Source: a virus. Taken from it: a stretch of DNA of 33,724 nt. Position 1 is the stretch's first letter. Every line of letters begins with the position of its first letter. This document shows positions 1 through 9,483 of this stretch, in pieces. The stretch lies in IMG/VR virus record IMGVR_UViG_3300025151_000152, positions 1-33,724 of that record. The stretch is one strand, 5' to 3'. Made by a program: the position numbers and the translations under genes. The notes beneath the pieces were generated by a model. That model had not been told where the DNA came from. It was given only the letters and a program-made list of their open reading frames with translations, and did no database searches.

Positions 1-1454
1 CTGACGGCTTTGGAGTGGGCCTAACCGCTGCTCGAGGCTTCATTCAAGACAAGCGAGATGCGGAATACCAGCAAGCCAAACTTGATGCGGACGCAGAAGA
101 AGCTCGACTGACTGCGGATTTCAGATCAAAGCAGCTGGACAACGAGGCTACGCGCATCCGCTTGCAAGGCGAAGAAAACGCGGCTGCTGAGCAATTTAGA
201 GCTGATCAAAGAGCTGCCGCCTCCGCTGAGAGCATAGCCGAAGCAGAGGCAAGAACAGCCAGAGCTGAAGCCGAAGCTGGCCTGAGAGCAGTTCAATTAT
301 CAGCAGCAGAAAAAGCAGAAGCCGTCGCTCAAGGGCAGCTGGACGCTCAAACGAGAGAGCAAAAAAACACAGCAGCTCTCGAGTCCATAGCTCAGCTTGA
401 TCTGCTCATTAAGCGCGCCCAGCAAACCGGAACTCAACCCGATTTAGAGATGATCAATACGCTGATAGGCAACACTGCTGACACTAAATTTGATCTCTCC
501 ACGATCTTGGGCGCCGATTACCAAAACGACATTGCCAATCTTACCTCTGTCATAAGGGAGCAGCTAAGCAGCGGACAGATGCTCGACACATCAGATCCCA
601 GGATCCTTGCCGGGGCTGATGCTTTAGTCAACGCAAATGGCGGAACCATGATTGGTCGTACCGTCGATAGCACGTTTGTAAACGCGCCCGAAGAGTATCA
701 GGACGGAAACTATCGCGTCGTTTCTAGAGAGGCTACTGGCATCGACATTAAAGAGGGTGCTGATGGCCTGATGTTTTCTTCAGACGTCCTCGTCACGCTG
801 GAGCGCAAAGACGCGCCGGGTCAGTTTTATCACTACATAGCGCCGATGACGGACGGAAGAGTCGCCGGATCAACACAGCGTGCTCAGGTTCCCATCAATC
901 AGATCATAGATGGCATGGGTGGCACCGCGATTCTTATCGACACTCTCAACAGAGATATGGCGCCCGTTGTTCGTGCAGCAAAAATCGATCAGATGGGCGG
1001 CGATAGTGCGTTCCGTTCAGCAGTAAATAGCGAAATAGAGAGCATGGTTGCCGTGATGGAGGCCTCCCCCAGCTCTCGCACTTACATGGGCAGCAAAACC
1101 AACGAAGAGCTGTTGCAGTCCCCAGATGACATACGTCGCATTGCTGAAGACAGGGCCCTGGGTCTTGGTCGGAAGACAGAAAGGTTTGGGGATCAAGCGA
1201 AGCAAGGCCTTCTTGAAACGCAAGCGATCATAGATACGCCTCTTCAAGCTTTTAAGGTAGCAGGCCCTGACGGCAGGCCCACCAAAACTATGGAGCTTTC
1301 TGACAACGAAATTTTTGAACTAGCGTCAACTTTAGATGATGGAGGTATCACTGAAAAAACAAGAGAAATGCTCAGAGATATTGCCAGAAGAAAAGGGGCA
1401 ATCGATACGAATAGACGCCTTTTCGGAAGAATGGCGCGAGCTAATAATAGGTAA
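1..1454 (+). CDS. Internal virion / coiled-coil protein, 5' end outside window
   Basis: The frame is open from the left edge, so the true start is upstream; the first in-window start-like codon is a GTG at 15 and at least 480 residues are visible. The first ~115 visible residues are almost pure Ala/Glu/Gln/Arg/Lys heptad-like sequence, a long coiled coil. The remainder is a mixed globular region with no motif I recognise. It sits 8 bp upstream of the giant polyvalent gene, which is where T7-like phages place internal core or ejection proteins. I infer a virion-internal or ejection role from position and coiled-coil content only. A tail-fibre-proximal structural protein is an alternative. Confidence 0.75.
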   Translation, partial: DGFGVGLTAARGFIQDKRDAEYQQAKLDADAEEARLTADFRSKQLDNEATRIRLQGEENAAAEQFRADQRAAASAESIAEAEARTARAEAEAGLRAVQLSAAEKAEAVAQGQLDAQTREQKNTAALESIAQLDLLIKRAQQTGTQPDLEMINTLIGNTADTKFDLSTILGADYQNDIANLTSVIREQLSSGQMLDTSDPRILAGADALVNANGGTMIGRTVDSTFVNAPEEYQDGNYRVVSREATGIDIKEGADGLMFSSDVLVTLERKDAPGQFYHYIAPMTDGRVAGSTQRAQVPINQIIDGMGGTAILIDTLNRDMAPVVRAAKIDQMGGDSAFRSAVNSEIESMVAVMEASPSSRTYMGSKTNEELLQSPDDIRRIAEDRALGLGRKTERFGDQAKQGLLETQAIIDTPLQAFKVAGPDGRPTKTMELSDNEIFELASTLDDGGITEKTREMLRDIARRKGAIDTNRRLFGRMARANNR

Positions 1455-1462
1455 CGGGCAAA

Positions 1463-4400
1463 ATGCCACTAGCCACCTACCGACCCGGCGATAGCCGCGG
1501 ATTCGCCCAGAAAGAAGAGGAGAAAGACGAGGATCTTCTTCAGTTTGGGGAGGGCCTTTCTGCCGGCTGGGATACAACCATTGGCACACTTGCTGGCGTC
1601 CGGTCTTTATTTAATACCCTCACTGGTGACGAAGCAGAGGCGATTGAGTACATGGGCTATGCCCGTGATCGCTTCCAGCAGGCTGCTGAATCCGGCGGAA
1701 CGGTCACACAGCTTGATGATATTGAGGGGGTGGGCGATGTTGTCCGCTGGGCCTCTTATTCAGCTGGAACAATACTCCCCTCCATAGCAACGAGCATTGC
1801 TGGCGGTGGTGTTGTTGGTGCAGCCGCGCAAGCTTTAGCTAAAAGGCGAATCAAGGACGAGGTCAGAAAAGAAGTAATTGATTCGTTTGAGGGCAAGGTT
1901 AAAGAAAGCGTCAAAAATCGGCGCATTCGTGAAGTCCTAGATGCCAGAACGCAGACTGCTCGCAGGGGTGGCCAGATTGGTGGCGCTATGGCGGCTTCAA
2001 CTGCACAAAATACTGGCGCTACGTTCGTCGATATCTACGAAGAAACTGGCATCGAGGCGCCTGATGTGGCGCTTGCTGCTGGTGTGGTTTCTGGAGCACT
2101 AGACTCTCTTGTTCCCCTTGCGGTGCTGAAGAGGGTGATGCCCGGCAGCACGTTCGCAAAATTTAAAGATGAGCTCGCAGACAAAGTCGTTCAGAACGGG
2201 GGCGTAACAAGGCGCATCCTCCAAGAGGCAGTTAAAAACGGTAGCGGTGAAGGCCTGACGGAAGCCGCTCAGGAGCTCATACAGGCCACTGCAGTGGGGA
2301 TGATGAGGAACGATCCTCAAGGCGGGTTTGCAGAATATTTTGACGAGCTGATGAATCCTACTACCGAGGATTTAGGCAGTCGCCTGATGAATGCTGCCGC
2401 TGTCGGCTTCCTTGGCGGCGGTGTTACGGGTGGCGCTTCGGGGTTCTTTAAAGGCGAGCCCACGAAAACCGAGGATCCGAAGGCGCCCCCGGTTGATCGC
2501 CCCGATGAGACCGCAGAAACAGATGCTGAGGCTGATGATACTGAGGCCCCCACTCTCGACAGCCTGACTGGGGCAGCGGCAAGAATGGCTCAGCAGTCGG
2601 CCAGAGCCGGCGCCAGAGAAGAGCTGGATGCGCAGGGCCGCAGAAAAATTGAAGGGCGGGAAGAAAGGAATGAACAGCGCCTACAAGTCACCCTCAGAAA
2701 TGTAGGTGAAGGCAGACGGGTAGCTGCTGAACGTATTCCGCAAAGCCTGCTTGAAACTGGCAATGTAACTCCTGAAGAAAATGCCGCAGCTGCTCAGGAA
2801 TACGAAGAGAACAAGCCCCAGGTCATAGAGCCACAGGTAGAAGTAAAGCCTCTCAATGTGAACTATGACCCAGAGACTGATGAGTTCACGTCTCGAGGCA
2901 AAAGATTTAAGTATCTCAGCACGCTGTCTGACGATCAGGGCCGGCCCGAAAAAATTGTTGCCCGGGATCTGCAGAACGGGAAGGAAAAAACATTCCGCAG
3001 CCAGCGCTTGCTTCAGTCTCTTACTCAGGCCAGAGAAGGCAGGGTAGATCCGCCCAGTGACGCAGCGACCAAGTTCGCTGATGTGCTTCAGTTCGATGCC
3101 ATGCCGGCTGCTATTCAGCAGGCTGTCCTCGATGACGCTGATGCGGTCGTTTCTGATGACGATACGGTTGATCTTGCCACGATGGTGCAGGCTGCTCAGA
3201 AAGCCGGTCTGTCTCAGGATCTGATTGACCGCACAAAAGCTATCGCAGAGCGTCAGCAAACCAGAACTTTAGACTCGGAACAGCGATTCACCGAAAAGGA
3301 TGAATGGCGTGAGTATCAAGGCCCAATTGCCCCTCGCTCAATTCCTCTCGAGCAGCGTCAGGCAGAGGCTGGTCAAGACGCGGCGGACAAAGTAAGAGGA
3401 TCTATAGGCTCCCGGGGTTTCAGTGTCCAACTCGGCTCCCCTCTAACGCTACGAGGCATAAAGCAGTTTGATCCAGACGACGTTGTCGATGCTGAGATCG
3501 AATATGCCATCTATGATTTGCTCGACGCCGGCTTGCCCACTCAGGTTTTCGATTACCTGAAGAGGCTGGCATTTCACGATGAAGACGGTGACCTAGTTAG
3601 AGTTTCCGGCTTGGCCACCAGCCAGGGCATCTCGCTTTCTAGCGCCATATTGGATCAGGTAAAAAAGGGCACCGCTGGCAGACAGCTGCGTTGGTCTTTG
3701 TCTCATGAGATGTGGCACATCCTAGACAAAAACCTAAACATAGCAGCCAGCTTGGCGCCGTTTAAGGCAACTGTTTCATTTGAAAGCCAGACCATAGATG
3801 CCGGTGATGTCGTCGCTGAGCTATATGAAAACTATCTGAACGAGACAGAGCTCGGAAAGGTCTTTATATATCCATTCCACTGGGTCAATGAAGCGGTGAC
3901 TGCAGGCGAAGGTGATCCCGCAGCACTCGAGCAAATGATTCAAGAGGAAGTATTCGCGCAGCTGGGTGCGATTTATCTGAGCAACCCTGAGCTGGTACAA
4001 TCATTAGCGCCAAGCGCATTCGAGGCAATGCAGGCAATCGCTGAGAACCCAGCGCTGCCGCAGCTTGTAGGAGCAAGAGATGCCGTTACTCAAGATACAA
4101 GAACCGAAGCTCAGCCCGACCCTGCAGGAGTACCGGGAGAAGTTCGGGCACCTGCCGTCGCCAGAAGCGATGAAGTTCCAGACGACGGAAGAGGTGGAGA
4201 CGCTGGCGTCGGTGGCGTTGCGCAGGGAGAAGCCGGTGAAGGACTGGGCGGAGAGGCCGACACGCAAGACGGGGACGGTGACAGACCTTCTGTTCCAGAA
4301 GTAGAGCGACCCGCACCCACCCCACCATCTGAAGAAGAGTTCTCGCCTGACGAGCTAAGGCGCCTGCTCACAGGCGTTCAAGATGTAAACGAGTTTACTG

Positions 4401-7400
4401 TCGCTGATTTGCGGCGAGTCCTGTCTGGGCTTGAAGCCCTCTCTCCAACTCAAGAAGAGTTCACGGTCTCCGATCTTCAGCAGCTGTTGTCAGGAGTTCA
4501 GCAGCGTGACGAGTTTACGACTGATGATCTGCTTCAACTGCTTGGGGGTGACAGCCCAGAATCTCCAGCCATGATGCGGCGCCGGGGCCCTACGGGGCGC
4601 CCCTATCAAGGCTTGCCGGCTAACGAAACTCTTGGCGGAGAAGATCGAGTGCAAACCTCGTTGCCTAACGGCACCAGGCTGGGCGAGAAAATTTATGAAA
4701 TAGGTGCTCCAGAAGATTACTCAATCGGAATAGACAGAATCCTGACGGATACGTCGAAGGTTCCGCTGGTTTCAAAGCTGAAAACCGCTGTCGAGGGGTA
4801 CGACTTCTTCACCCCATCTCGAGCTGACTTAACCGCCGAAGAAACCATTGAAGAATTTAAGACGCACATGGTGGAAAACCTTGTCTGGCTGCATGACCAA
4901 ATGGATCCTGCGCTTCGAGACGAGGCGAAACAGTGGTACGACGGCGCCAGAAAACAGGTAGATATCTGGGTAGATCGATACGGGCTGGAGCCGCGTCAGG
5001 TTGCTGCGGTAATTGCAAACCTTTCCCCGCAAAAAGACTGGTTTATGAACATGTCTTTGGCGGAGCGCATGATGGATGTCTACTCCTATCGTCAGGACTA
5101 TGTTGCTGATGCGGAGATGAACAAGGCGTTCACCCGAATAGTTCTCAAGGATGAAAAAGGCAAGCTGATTCAGGTATCGAAGATCGCTAAAGACACAACA
5201 AGGGAGGCGTTTAAGCTTCAAAGAGATATCTGGAAAAAAATAAAAAATCAGCCCCTGTCTGGTGTAGAAAAAGTTCTTAGCCCGGAAGAGGTAAGCCTTG
5301 GTCAAGCGATATGGATTCGCATGTATGACGAGGCGAATCACTCACGCTCATTCAGGGTTATGTCTCCGTCAGGTGAAATCATGGGCCCCTCTATGGGCAA
5401 GGATGGCCCCCAGAAAGTAGCTTGGGGATCGTTCACTGAAATCATGAAGGGCGTTCAGGTTCTCAGAGACGGATCCCTTGAAAGTGTTTCTCTCAGCCTT
5501 GGCGATGCTCATAAGGTAAGAAACTTCTACAACAACATCGTCGCTCCTGACTCTCAGTTGGGAGAGGTCACTATCGATACTCATGCCGTTGCAGCTGCTG
5601 TGTTCAAGCCTCTTTCAGCTAAGGGCTATGAGGTGTCTCATGCCTTCGGCTCTACACCCCCCAAAGATACTCTGGGCATACCAGAAGGGGTTGTCCGTGC
5701 CGGCGCGGGAAGCAGTGCCAAGTTTGGCGCGGGAGGCACATACGGCATTATTGCTGATGCATATCGAGAGGCCGCTGAGAAGCTTGGAATACTCCCCCGG
5801 CAGCTGCAAAGCATCACTTGGGAAGAGATCAGGGTTATCTTCCCCGCGTCATTTAAAGACGAAAAAGGTGTAAATCTTGGTAAGATAAACGAACTGTGGA
5901 CGCGCTATGCAAATGGCGAGCTGTCTGTAGATCAGGTAAGGGAGCAGGCGTATGGCCTCACAGGAACTAAAGGCAACAAGCCCGTCTGGGCCGATCGATC
6001 CGATGCTGTCGTTGATGAAGAGCAAGGGGATGGCACTTACAGCCGAGATGTATATAGCGCTGGCGTACCCGGACAAGGAGCTCGAGGACGTGATGTCCGA
6101 CCCAGAGGCGATGGCGATGCTGCCGGCGGAGCTGCAGCAGGAGGACTAGAGCGCCCCTCATTCCAACGCAGACTATCAGGACAGACTAAGTCATACGACG
6201 ACGCTGTCGCTGATGGCACCCGCCTGAACGGCGAGCCTAATACTAACGAACTCAATCTCGACGACGAGACTCGAGCAGAACTGACGCTGAAAAAGTGGCA
6301 GGACAAATACCTGACGGTTAAGAAGCTGCAGGAGCAAGCAAAAGAAATCCTGGGGGTAGATGAGCTACCAGAGCGCCTCAACATACACGGCGCCGAAACA
6401 TTAAGTCACGGCAAAATAAAAAATGACTATGACGGTCTCGAGGATAACTACGTCAAGCCGATTGGCGACATCCTCCGAGAGAACGACATCGACATGGACG
6501 ATGCCGCGCTTTACCTGATTGCCAAGCACGCCAAAGAGCGCAACGAATACATTGCCTCAATCAATGAATCGCTACCTGACGGTGGCTCTGGCCTAACCAC
6601 GGCAGCGGCTGCTGAGATCCTTGAAAACGCAGAGAACAAAGACGCGCTCGAAGAGATCGCCCAGCTTGTCTATGACATGCTCGAGGAGAACCGGAAGCGT
6701 ATGGCGGATGCTGGCCTGCTATCAGAAGACACCGTCGATGGATACCGGGAGCAGTATCAGTTCTACGTTCCGCTGAAGGGATTCGCGGCAATCACAGTGG
6801 TAGATGAAAACGGTGTTGAGCAAACCGTAAGAGAGCAATCTCCTGTATCTAGCGGCTCGACCGGGCGCGGATTCAGCATTACCGGGAAAGAAGTTTTCAA
6901 GGCGCTGGGCCGTGAAAGCAGGTCAGACAACCCGCTGCTGTATGCCTTGAAGGATACGGAAGAAAAGATTGTTCGATCCAGAAAGAATGAGGTGAGCCAG
7001 CGGTTCTTAGAGCTGGTGGATAGACTCGTCGCTCAAGGCACAAATGCGTTCAAGGTCTTCCGCCCCGGCGACGAATACCCAATGAAGCGCGTGGAAAAAA
7101 ATGGGCAGGTCGTTCAGGAGCGCATGAGCACCACAGACATGCGTAACGACACCATCGAAGGCACCAAAGATCCTAAGTACATGTCGGTCAAGGTAGACGG
7201 GGAAGAGGTATTCATAGAGATCAAGAGCCCCGCACTCAATCGCGCCATGCAGAACCTCGGTGCTCAGCAGTATGAGGCCACGTTCGAGGTGCTTAACAAG
7301 AGCACCACTGCGTTCCTGCAGAAGTTCCAGAACTTCCGGCGGAATATGCTGATCAACTACAACCCGAGCTGGTTCCTTATCAACCCGGTTAGAGATATCC

Positions 7401-9007
7401 AGACGGGAATCATGTTTAGCCTTGCTGAAGAAAGCAAAGAGGGCGGGCTGGTATACGGGGAAAACCTCACCGCGGACATTCTTAAAAACTATTTCCCGGC
7501 AGCGTTCGCATATCGCGCAAATCTAAGGGGCAAAAAAGGATCAGAGTACGACGGATACTTTGAGGAGTATCAGGCCTCTGGCGCTCCGACTGGGCAAACG
7601 CTGACCAGAGAGATCGAAGAGCAGCAGCAGCGACTGGAAAACATAATCAGCGAAGGCTCTATCAAGTCACGAGCCCGCGCTATGGCGGATTGGATCGAGG
7701 ACGCCAACACGGCAGCTGAGAACGCTGTGCGCTTCGCCGCATACATCGCTGCGCGTGAAAAGGGAGTAACCGTACAGAAGGCAGCATTGCTTGCCAAAAA
7801 CATGACGGTCAACTTCAACCGAAAGGGCGAGGCTTCATCAGCGGCGAACCTTTTCTATCTGTTCTTCAACGCTGCAGTTCAGGGCACCGACCAGATAGTA
7901 AAAGCTATGAGTGGCCGCAGCCCCACCGGAGGTTTGACCAAAGCTCAGATGGCCGGTATCGCTATCGCAACGTCGGCCTACGCCATTACCAAGTACAACA
8001 TCGAAGCAGCCGACGAAGATGACGACGGCGAGAGTCTTTACAACGATCTGTCTCCATACGACAAGTTGATGAGCTGGAATTACGTCAGGCCAGACGGCAA
8101 GACATTCTTCCAGATGCCGCTCCCATACGGGTACGGGCTCATCCACACAATCGGCAGGCTCGCTGCTGAATATGAACATGATGCTATTGACGGTGGCGAG
8201 GTAGCTGCAGAGCTCACCGCAGCGTTTGTGCATCACATGTTGCCACCGCCTTTAGGCTTCCTGGGAGCCCTTGGAACTGCCGACGACGCGACAGAGATTG
8301 CAAAGAGAGGATTCAACGATCTGGTTCCAGATATTTTTGAGTTCCCGGCAACTGTCGCGACGAACATGAATCACTTCGGGGCCCCTATTTATATAGAGGA
8401 CAACCCCCTTCTGCCTCCCGCTCCAGATTCGAGCAAGGCAAAGCGGAGCACTGAGAAGTTTTATCGGGACATCGCTGAGAGCATGAATGAGATAACCGGC
8501 GGCTCTCTCTACAGAACAGGCAGTGCAGACGTATCTCCAGACGTGTTGAAGTACGCGGTCGATTTCTTCGGTGGCGGTCTGGGGCGATTCATCACTCGCG
8601 GCGTTGATACCGCGATGATCAATAACAATGACGTTGATGAGGACGACCGCCCAATGGGTGAGTGGCCTATCTTCAGATACTTGTACGGCGAGCCATCTGC
8701 CTTCAACGACAAGCTCGAGTACTACGACAACATCAGAGACTCGCAAGAGGTCTTCAAAGAAAACGAAGGCACCACTGACGCAGAAGAAAGGGAGCGATTC
8801 CTGCAGCGCTTTGGCTCAGTAGCGCAGCTCGAGCCCCTGTACAAAGAAACCCAGAAGCAGCTTCGCGCCCTTCGTAAGAAGAAAAAACAAATTGAGAAGA
8901 CACAGAGCGATCCATCTCTGGCCTACACGCAGATCCAAAAGCTAGAGGCCGACATGGAAAAGCTCTATGACCAGTACAACAAGCGTTACCGCGAAGCGAC
9001 GAGGTAA
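1463..9007 (+). CDS. Giant polyvalent / internal virion protein (2514 aa) with zincin motif and LPD38-like region
   Basis: Multidomain protein of the kind ejected with phage DNA. Visible parts: glycine-rich hydrophobic segments near residues 95-125 and 308-330; a zinc-metallopeptidase signature HEMWH at 748-752; an Asp/Gly/Ala-rich linker at ~873-950; four degenerate copies of EFTxxDLxxLLsG at ~957-1030; a domain around 1110-1500 with SPQKDW at 1188-1193, resembling a family I recall as DUF7178; a second low-complexity linker at ~1497-1563; a helical region with NPVRD at 1974-1978 typical of LPD38; and a Lys/Glu/Gln-rich coiled coil at the C-terminus. The start ATG follows the previous stop by 8 bp with a weak GGGC-type ribosome site. 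Two small out-of-frame genes appear nested in the two linkers. Function is inferred: virion-packaged, delivering enzymatic domains at infection. The family labels are from memory. Confidence 0.85.
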   Translation: MPLATYRPGDSRGFAQKEEEKDEDLLQFGEGLSAGWDTTIGTLAGVRSLFNTLTGDEAEAIEYMGYARDRFQQAAESGGTVTQLDDIEGVGDVVRWASYSAGTILPSIATSIAGGGVVGAAAQALAKRRIKDEVRKEVIDSFEGKVKESVKNRRIREVLDARTQTARRGGQIGGAMAASTAQNTGATFVDIYEETGIEAPDVALAAGVVSGALDSLVPLAVLKRVMPGSTFAKFKDELADKVVQNGGVTRRILQEAVKNGSGEGLTEAAQELIQATAVGMMRNDPQGGFAEYFDELMNPTTEDLGSRLMNAAAVGFLGGGVTGGASGFFKGEPTKTEDPKAPPVDRPDETAETDAEADDTEAPTLDSLTGAAARMAQQSARAGAREELDAQGRRKIEGREERNEQRLQVTLRNVGEGRRVAAERIPQSLLETGNVTPEENAAAAQEYEENKPQVIEPQVEVKPLNVNYDPETDEFTSRGKRFKYLSTLSDDQGRPEKIVARDLQNGKEKTFRSQRLLQSLTQAREGRVDPPSDAATKFADVLQFDAMPAAIQQAVLDDADAVVSDDDTVDLATMVQAAQKAGLSQDLIDRTKAIAERQQTRTLDSEQRFTEKDEWREYQGPIAPRSIPLEQRQAEAGQDAADKVRGSIGSRGFSVQLGSPLTLRGIKQFDPDDVVDAEIEYAIYDLLDAGLPTQVFDYLKRLAFHDEDGDLVRVSGLATSQGISLSSAILDQVKKGTAGRQLRWSLSHEMWHILDKNLNIAASLAPFKATVSFESQTIDAGDVVAELYENYLNETELGKVFIYPFHWVNEAVTAGEGDPAALEQMIQEEVFAQLGAIYLSNPELVQSLAPSAFEAMQAIAENPALPQLVGARDAVTQDTRTEAQPDPAGVPGEVRAPAVARSDEVPDDGRGGDAGVGGVAQGEAGEGLGGEADTQDGDGDRPSVPEVERPAPTPPSEEEFSPDELRRLLTGVQDVNEFTVADLRRVLSGLEALSPTQEEFTVSDLQQLLSGVQQRDEFTTDDLLQLLGGDSPESPAMMRRRGPTGRPYQGLPANETLGGEDRVQTSLPNGTRLGEKIYEIGAPEDYSIGIDRILTDTSKVPLVSKLKTAVEGYDFFTPSRADLTAEETIEEFKTHMVENLVWLHDQMDPALRDEAKQWYDGARKQVDIWVDRYGLEPRQVAAVIANLSPQKDWFMNMSLAERMMDVYSYRQDYVADAEMNKAFTRIVLKDEKGKLIQVSKIAKDTTREAFKLQRDIWKKIKNQPLSGVEKVLSPEEVSLGQAIWIRMYDEANHSRSFRVMSPSGEIMGPSMGKDGPQKVAWGSFTEIMKGVQVLRDGSLESVSLSLGDAHKVRNFYNNIVAPDSQLGEVTIDTHAVAAAVFKPLSAKGYEVSHAFGSTPPKDTLGIPEGVVRAGAGSSAKFGAGGTYGIIADAYREAAEKLGILPRQLQSITWEEIRVIFPASFKDEKGVNLGKINELWTRYANGELSVDQVREQAYGLTGTKGNKPVWADRSDAVVDEEQGDGTYSRDVYSAGVPGQGARGRDVRPRGDGDAAGGAAAGGLERPSFQRRLSGQTKSYDDAVADGTRLNGEPNTNELNLDDETRAELTLKKWQDKYLTVKKLQEQAKEILGVDELPERLNIHGAETLSHGKIKNDYDGLEDNYVKPIGDILRENDIDMDDAALYLIAKHAKERNEYIASINESLPDGGSGLTTAAAAEILENAENKDALEEIAQLVYDMLEENRKRMADAGLLSEDTVDGYREQYQFYVPLKGFAAITVVDENGVEQTVREQSPVSSGSTGRGFSITGKEVFKALGRESRSDNPLLYALKDTEEKIVRSRKNEVSQRFLELVDRLVAQGTNAFKVFRPGDEYPMKRVEKNGQVVQERMSTTDMRNDTIEGTKDPKYMSVKVDGEEVFIEIKSPALNRAMQNLGAQQYEATFEVLNKSTTAFLQKFQNFRRNMLINYNPSWFLINPVRDIQTGIMFSLAEESKEGGLVYGENLTADILKNYFPAAFAYRANLRGKKGSEYDGYFEEYQASGAPTGQTLTREIEEQQQRLENIISEGSIKSRARAMADWIEDANTAAENAVRFAAYIAAREKGVTVQKAALLAKNMTVNFNRKGEASSAANLFYLFFNAAVQGTDQIVKAMSGRSPTGGLTKAQMAGIAIATSAYAITKYNIEAADEDDDGESLYNDLSPYDKLMSWNYVRPDGKTFFQMPLPYGYGLIHTIGRLAAEYEHDAIDGGEVAAELTAAFVHHMLPPPLGFLGALGTADDATEIAKRGFNDLVPDIFEFPATVATNMNHFGAPIYIEDNPLLPPAPDSSKAKRSTEKFYRDIAESMNEITGGSLYRTGSADVSPDVLKYAVDFFGGGLGRFITRGVDTAMINNNDVDEDDRPMGEWPIFRYLYGEPSAFNDKLEYYDNIRDSQEVFKENEGTTDAEERERFLQRFGSVAQLEPLYKETQKQLRALRKKKKQIEKTQSDPSLAYTQIQKLEADMEKLYDQYNKRYREATR
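4080..4304 (+). CDS. Nested small gene, out of frame inside the giant gene (74 aa)
   Basis: The frame is shifted relative to the giant gene and lies entirely within its low-complexity linker (giant residues ~873-948). The ATG has a textbook AGGAG at 4069-4073, 6 nt upstream. The product has an ordinary globular-looking composition, with segments such as EYREKFGHLPSPEAMKF and EEVETLASVALRREKPVKDW, and its codons look GC-rich at third positions. The overlapping giant frame reads as Gly/Asp/Arg/Ala-rich filler. It resembles short stand-alone phage proteins with an YRxRFGxxPP-like opening, but this is recollection, not a search. Function unknown. The alternative is a chance open frame or a remnant of a gene that became fused into the giant frame. 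Confidence 0.6.
   Translation: MPLLKIQEPKLSPTLQEYREKFGHLPSPEAMKFQTTEEVETLASVALRREKPVKDWAERPTRKTGTVTDLLFQK
5952..6149 (+). CDS. Second nested small gene, out of frame inside the giant gene (65 aa)
   Basis: It lies in the second low-complexity linker of the giant protein (residues ~1497-1563), in a different frame. The sequence AAGGGAG at 5938-5944 precedes the ATG by 7 nt, a good ribosome site. The product contains MLSLMKSKGMALTAEMYIAL followed by an acidic, Leu/Met-rich tail, and looks like a compact phage protein. The giant frame across the same bases reads as a Gly/Arg/Asp/Ala string with little fold potential. This arrangement mirrors the first nested frame, which makes chance less likely. 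Function unknown; no motif recognised. Confidence 0.58.
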   Translation: MASQELKATSPSGPIDPMLSLMKSKGMALTAEMYIALAYPDKELEDVMSDPEAMAMLPAELQQED

Positions 9008-9009
9008 CT

Positions 9010-9483
9010 GTGGATCCCGCGTCTCTCGCCCTACTTGCCGGCAGCGCCTTCAAGGGCATACAGGCCGTGGTGCAGGCTGGCGGGGAGATAGAGCACGTCA
9101 CCAAAAAGCTGGGCCAGTGGTTCACGATCGCCAGCGACTTCCAAGACAAGATGAAGGAGATAGAAAACCCTCCTTTGTTCAAGAAAGTCTTCGATGGTGG
9201 AAGTGTCGAGCAGGCTGCGCTGGACATCGTGGTAAGTCAGAAGAAGTTCGCCGAGCAAGAGAAGCAGATCCGCGAACTAATTACCTGGGCGTATGGGCCA
9301 GAGACTTACCGCGAAATGATGCAGCTGAGAAAGGACATCAAGGCGCGGCGCGAAGCCATGATTTACAAGCAGCGGAAGCGGCAGCAAAAGATGCTCGATA
9401 TTGCTTTCATCATTTTGGGGCTCGGCATCGCGGGCGGAATTATTTATTCCACGGTTCTATTTATTCAAGGAGCTCGTGGATGA
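9010..9483 (+). CDS. Conserved-type phage membrane protein with C-terminal TM segment
   Basis: GTG start two bases after the stop of the giant gene, so probably translationally coupled. The 157-residue product has an Ala/Gly-rich N-terminus, a basic helical middle (RKDIKARREAM, KQRKRQQK) and one strongly hydrophobic C-terminal segment at about residues 128-152 (IAFIILGLGIAGG and following), so it should be tail-anchored in the inner membrane with the bulk in the cytoplasm. Its position after the ejection protein and before tiny basic proteins suggests a late gene. A holin-like or virion-membrane role is possible, but no family motif proves it. Confidence 0.75.
   Translation: MDPASLALLAGSAFKGIQAVVQAGGEIEHVTKKLGQWFTIASDFQDKMKEIENPPLFKKVFDGGSVEQAALDIVVSQKKFAEQEKQIRELITWAYGPETYREMMQLRKDIKARREAMIYKQRKRQQKMLDIAFIILGLGIAGGIIYSTVLFIQGARG

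Noticed and set aside
4111-4371. Minus-strand frame opposite the first nested gene
   Set aside because: Ser/Pro-rich antisense of the Gly-rich linker; no ribosome site and no protein-like composition, unlike the plus-strand nested frame.
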